A stretch of DNA of 30,563 nucleotides, from NCBI GenBank assembly GCA_004335835.1, contig RWJK01001477.1, forward strand, positions 1 to 30,563. The letters are read 5' to 3'. Of this stretch, positions 29,028-30,563 are shown in pieces (positions within the stretch are counted from its first letter, which is position 1; every line of letters starts with the position of its first letter). The notes beneath the pieces are model-generated. The model saw nothing but the letters and a program-made list of their open reading frames with translations, was not told where the DNA came from and did not search any database. Made by a program: the position numbers and the translations under genes. The stretch comes from Scenedesmus sp. ARA3. Lineage: Eukaryota > Chlorophyta > Chlorophyceae > Sphaeropleales > Scenedesmaceae.

Positions 29028-29422
29028 TTATGTGCCTGTGCTGTAGCAGCTCGGCAAAGCATATGCGCTGCTCAGGCTGGTCCAGGCTCAGCAGCAGTGG
29101 TCTCCGCTGGCTGTCCTGATTCGTAAAAAGTGATCCACAACATGATGCCGAGCAGCTCCAACAGGCAGTCACCCTACCGACGCCAGGCAGTCATGTTCAA
29201 CATCAGTGATGATCATCGCTGTGGAGGCAGGTGGTGATGGCGCAGCGTGCTCATTGTGCCACTGTGCTACGCCACTGCCACGACAGTCTGAGCTGCTGTG
29301 CCTGCAAATTGCTGCATGCCTCTGCTGCAGCCCTCTTTAATGTGGCATCGTCTTACTGGCAGTTCTGCGCTACTGTTGCACCAGCACTTGTGCAAGCAAG
29401 CCACAGCTGTGCGGCAGCAGGC

Positions 29423-30472
29423 ATGGACTTGCCTCTGCTCGACCACATAGCCCTGGTGCCACAGGACGCATCATACGCCGCTATGGTGATCCGTGCAGCC
29501 CTCGTGTAAGTATGCGTGACTCGCCTTCACATTGTATGCTGGCGGTTGCAAGCTCCGGAGCTCGAGCCAGGTTCAGCCTGAGGATATACCCGAATCCGAG
29601 TAACAGCAGTGCTGAGCAGGCTGGAGTCGTGAAAACAGTAACAAGGTATATTAGTAATGCTGAAATGAGAATTGACTCGACATTGCGAAGTATCAAGGAT
29701 TCGTCAACATCAAGCGGGAAGACCTGCTCCCGCCAAAAGGCAGGTGCTGCTGCGAAAGCGCAATGTATTGCATGTGACACGCACGGACAAGAGACTAGCG
29801 GGATAGTCGCAGCAGCGAAGGTTGAAACGTTATCAATGGGTCTTCTGTCAGCAGCAGCGCTGATTCTCCATTTTCATTGCACATGGCTACTTGGCAGCTG
29901 CATGCACAGCTGAAGCATACCCCCAGTAACATTGTGTGCTTTAGGGCAAAGCTGCAAAGCTGACTGTGCCACTCCGAAGTTGAAGCAATGCTGATGTGGC
30001 AGCTTGCCACTAGTGGCAGCCAGGCGCGCCTGCTGAGCTTCCGCGCAAGTTTCTTTATAAGAGTCAAGTCTGCTGAACTTCTACAACTTCACCACTGTAG
30101 CAGCAAGTCCTCTACAGTCAACAAAATCAACTATTGTAAAACATGTATGGTGTGATACTGCTACTGCAGGTCAGCAACAGCATGCAAACGTCTCTGGAAG
30201 GCCGATGTCTGGCAGATGCAAGCATCTCAAGGAAGCTGCTGGAAGAGGAAATGCTGTGGGTGAGTGGCATGTTGTGTGGTGTGGGGTGGTGAGCGGCACT
30301 TGCTCCCTGCTGTGTTGCACAGGAGAGTGGCGCAACTGCCCCCCCTGTGCAGCAGCTTGAGTAGCGAAGCCAAGTCGTGTGGTGTGGGGTGGTGGTGTGT
30401 GCGGCACCTGCTCCCTGCTGTGTTGCGCAGGAGAGTGGCGAATCTTGCCCCCCTGTGCAGCAGCTTGAGTAG
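29423..30472 (+). CDS. 3' part of an unidentified gene
   Basis: Exon 29423-29503 (or to 29505) reads MDLPLLDHIALVPQDASYAA then MVIRAAL before GTGTAAGT. Exon 30170-30259 reads NSMQTSLEGRCLADASISRK then LLEEEMLW before GTGAGT. The last exon, 30323-30364, reads ESGATAPPVQQLE and TAG after TTGCACAG. The join between the last two exons is in phase. The family is not recognised; the Leu/Glu-rich helix LLEEEM suggests a soluble alpha-helical protein. It is not clear whether the ATG at 29423 is the true start, since the exon could open at the CAG just before it. The last exon is repeated downstream. Confidence 0.4.
29510..30165. other. intron of the unidentified gene; no feature recognised
   Basis: A 660-bp intron. 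Its first half (about 29535-29830) has fewer CAG/CTG triplets than the rest of the window and an open plus-strand frame (RYISNAEMRIDSTLRSIKDS), but no family was recognised. Confidence 0.35.
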
Positions 30473-30563
30473 CGAAGCCAAGTCGTGCGCAGGGGTGTGC
30501 GGCACTTGCTCCTTGCTGTGTTGCACAGGAGAGTGGCGCAACTGCCCCCCTGTGCAGCAGCTT
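30293..30563 (+). repeat. terminal-exon array, three units (98-108 bp)
   Basis: Units begin at 30293, 30401 and 30499 with gcggcac-[ct]-tgctcc and include a TTGC[AG]CAG acceptor and the whole short last exon. Unit 2 reads ESGESCPPVQQLE then stop. Unit 3 lacks one C in the C-run, so its frame shifts, and it is cut by the window end. The array probably continues to the right. Confidence 0.9.

Noticed and set aside
29512..29913. Possible transposon-derived coding frame in the last intron
   Set aside because: The composition differs slightly from the surroundings, but no transposase, reverse transcriptase or terminal repeat was recognised.

Overview
The window looks like nuclear DNA of a green alga, most likely a chlorophyte of the Sphaeropleales/Scenedesmaceae type. 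This is inferred from spliceosomal introns with GT/AG ends, an abundance of CAG/CTG triplet repeats, a TGTAA-type polyadenylation signal, plant-type CCCTAAA motifs, and a plastid thylakoid-lumen protein. There is no bacterial operon structure. Nearly all long open frames in the window are shadows; the real genes are split into short exons. I rebuilt them by matching family motifs and requiring that GT/AG junctions close in phase.

Layout: (1) 38-600, a possible leucine-rich-repeat gene remnant. (2) 1235-6398 (+), a secreted GH16-like (concanavalin-A-fold) protein followed by a proline-rich linker and an Ig-like domain; nine exons, all in phase, about 446 aa. (3) 6400-8980, mostly without recognisable genes, with a 36-bp minisatellite and a tiny target-site-flanked retroposon stub. 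(4) 8985-9926 (-), a decayed copy of the 3' end of the next gene and an unidentified open frame. (5) 10890-16572 (-), a HOS1/ELYS-like nuclear-pore protein with FG-type motifs; six exons in phase, about 856 aa. (6) 17398-19148 (-), a thylakoid-lumen pentapeptide-repeat protein, 5' end unresolved. (7) 20085-20385 (-), two orphan exon-like stretches. (8) 21054-23526 (-), a GNAT N-acetyltransferase with eight exons. (9) 24782-28533 (+), an ECI1-type enoyl-CoA isomerase ending in the peroxisomal signal SKL; four functional exons, 272 aa. (10) 28718-29015, a SINE-like retroposon with a B box, A-rich tail and 12-bp target-site duplication. (11) 29423-30563 (+), the 3' end of an unidentified gene. 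The genes do not form a pathway; they are ordinary neighbours.

The most striking property is architectural. In five of the six multi-exon genes, exons are accompanied by arrays of partial copies of their own edges, each copy still carrying the adjoining splice site. Fragments carrying the acceptor side always lie upstream of the intact exon; fragments carrying the donor side, or the stop codon, always lie downstream. This is the geometry expected from repeated tandem duplication of short segments that straddle an exon-intron boundary. Array members range from almost identical to badly decayed, so the process appears to be continuing. A second regularity is that sense-strand CAG repeats follow 5' splice sites and CTG repeats precede 3' splice sites, so many introns have complementary ends.
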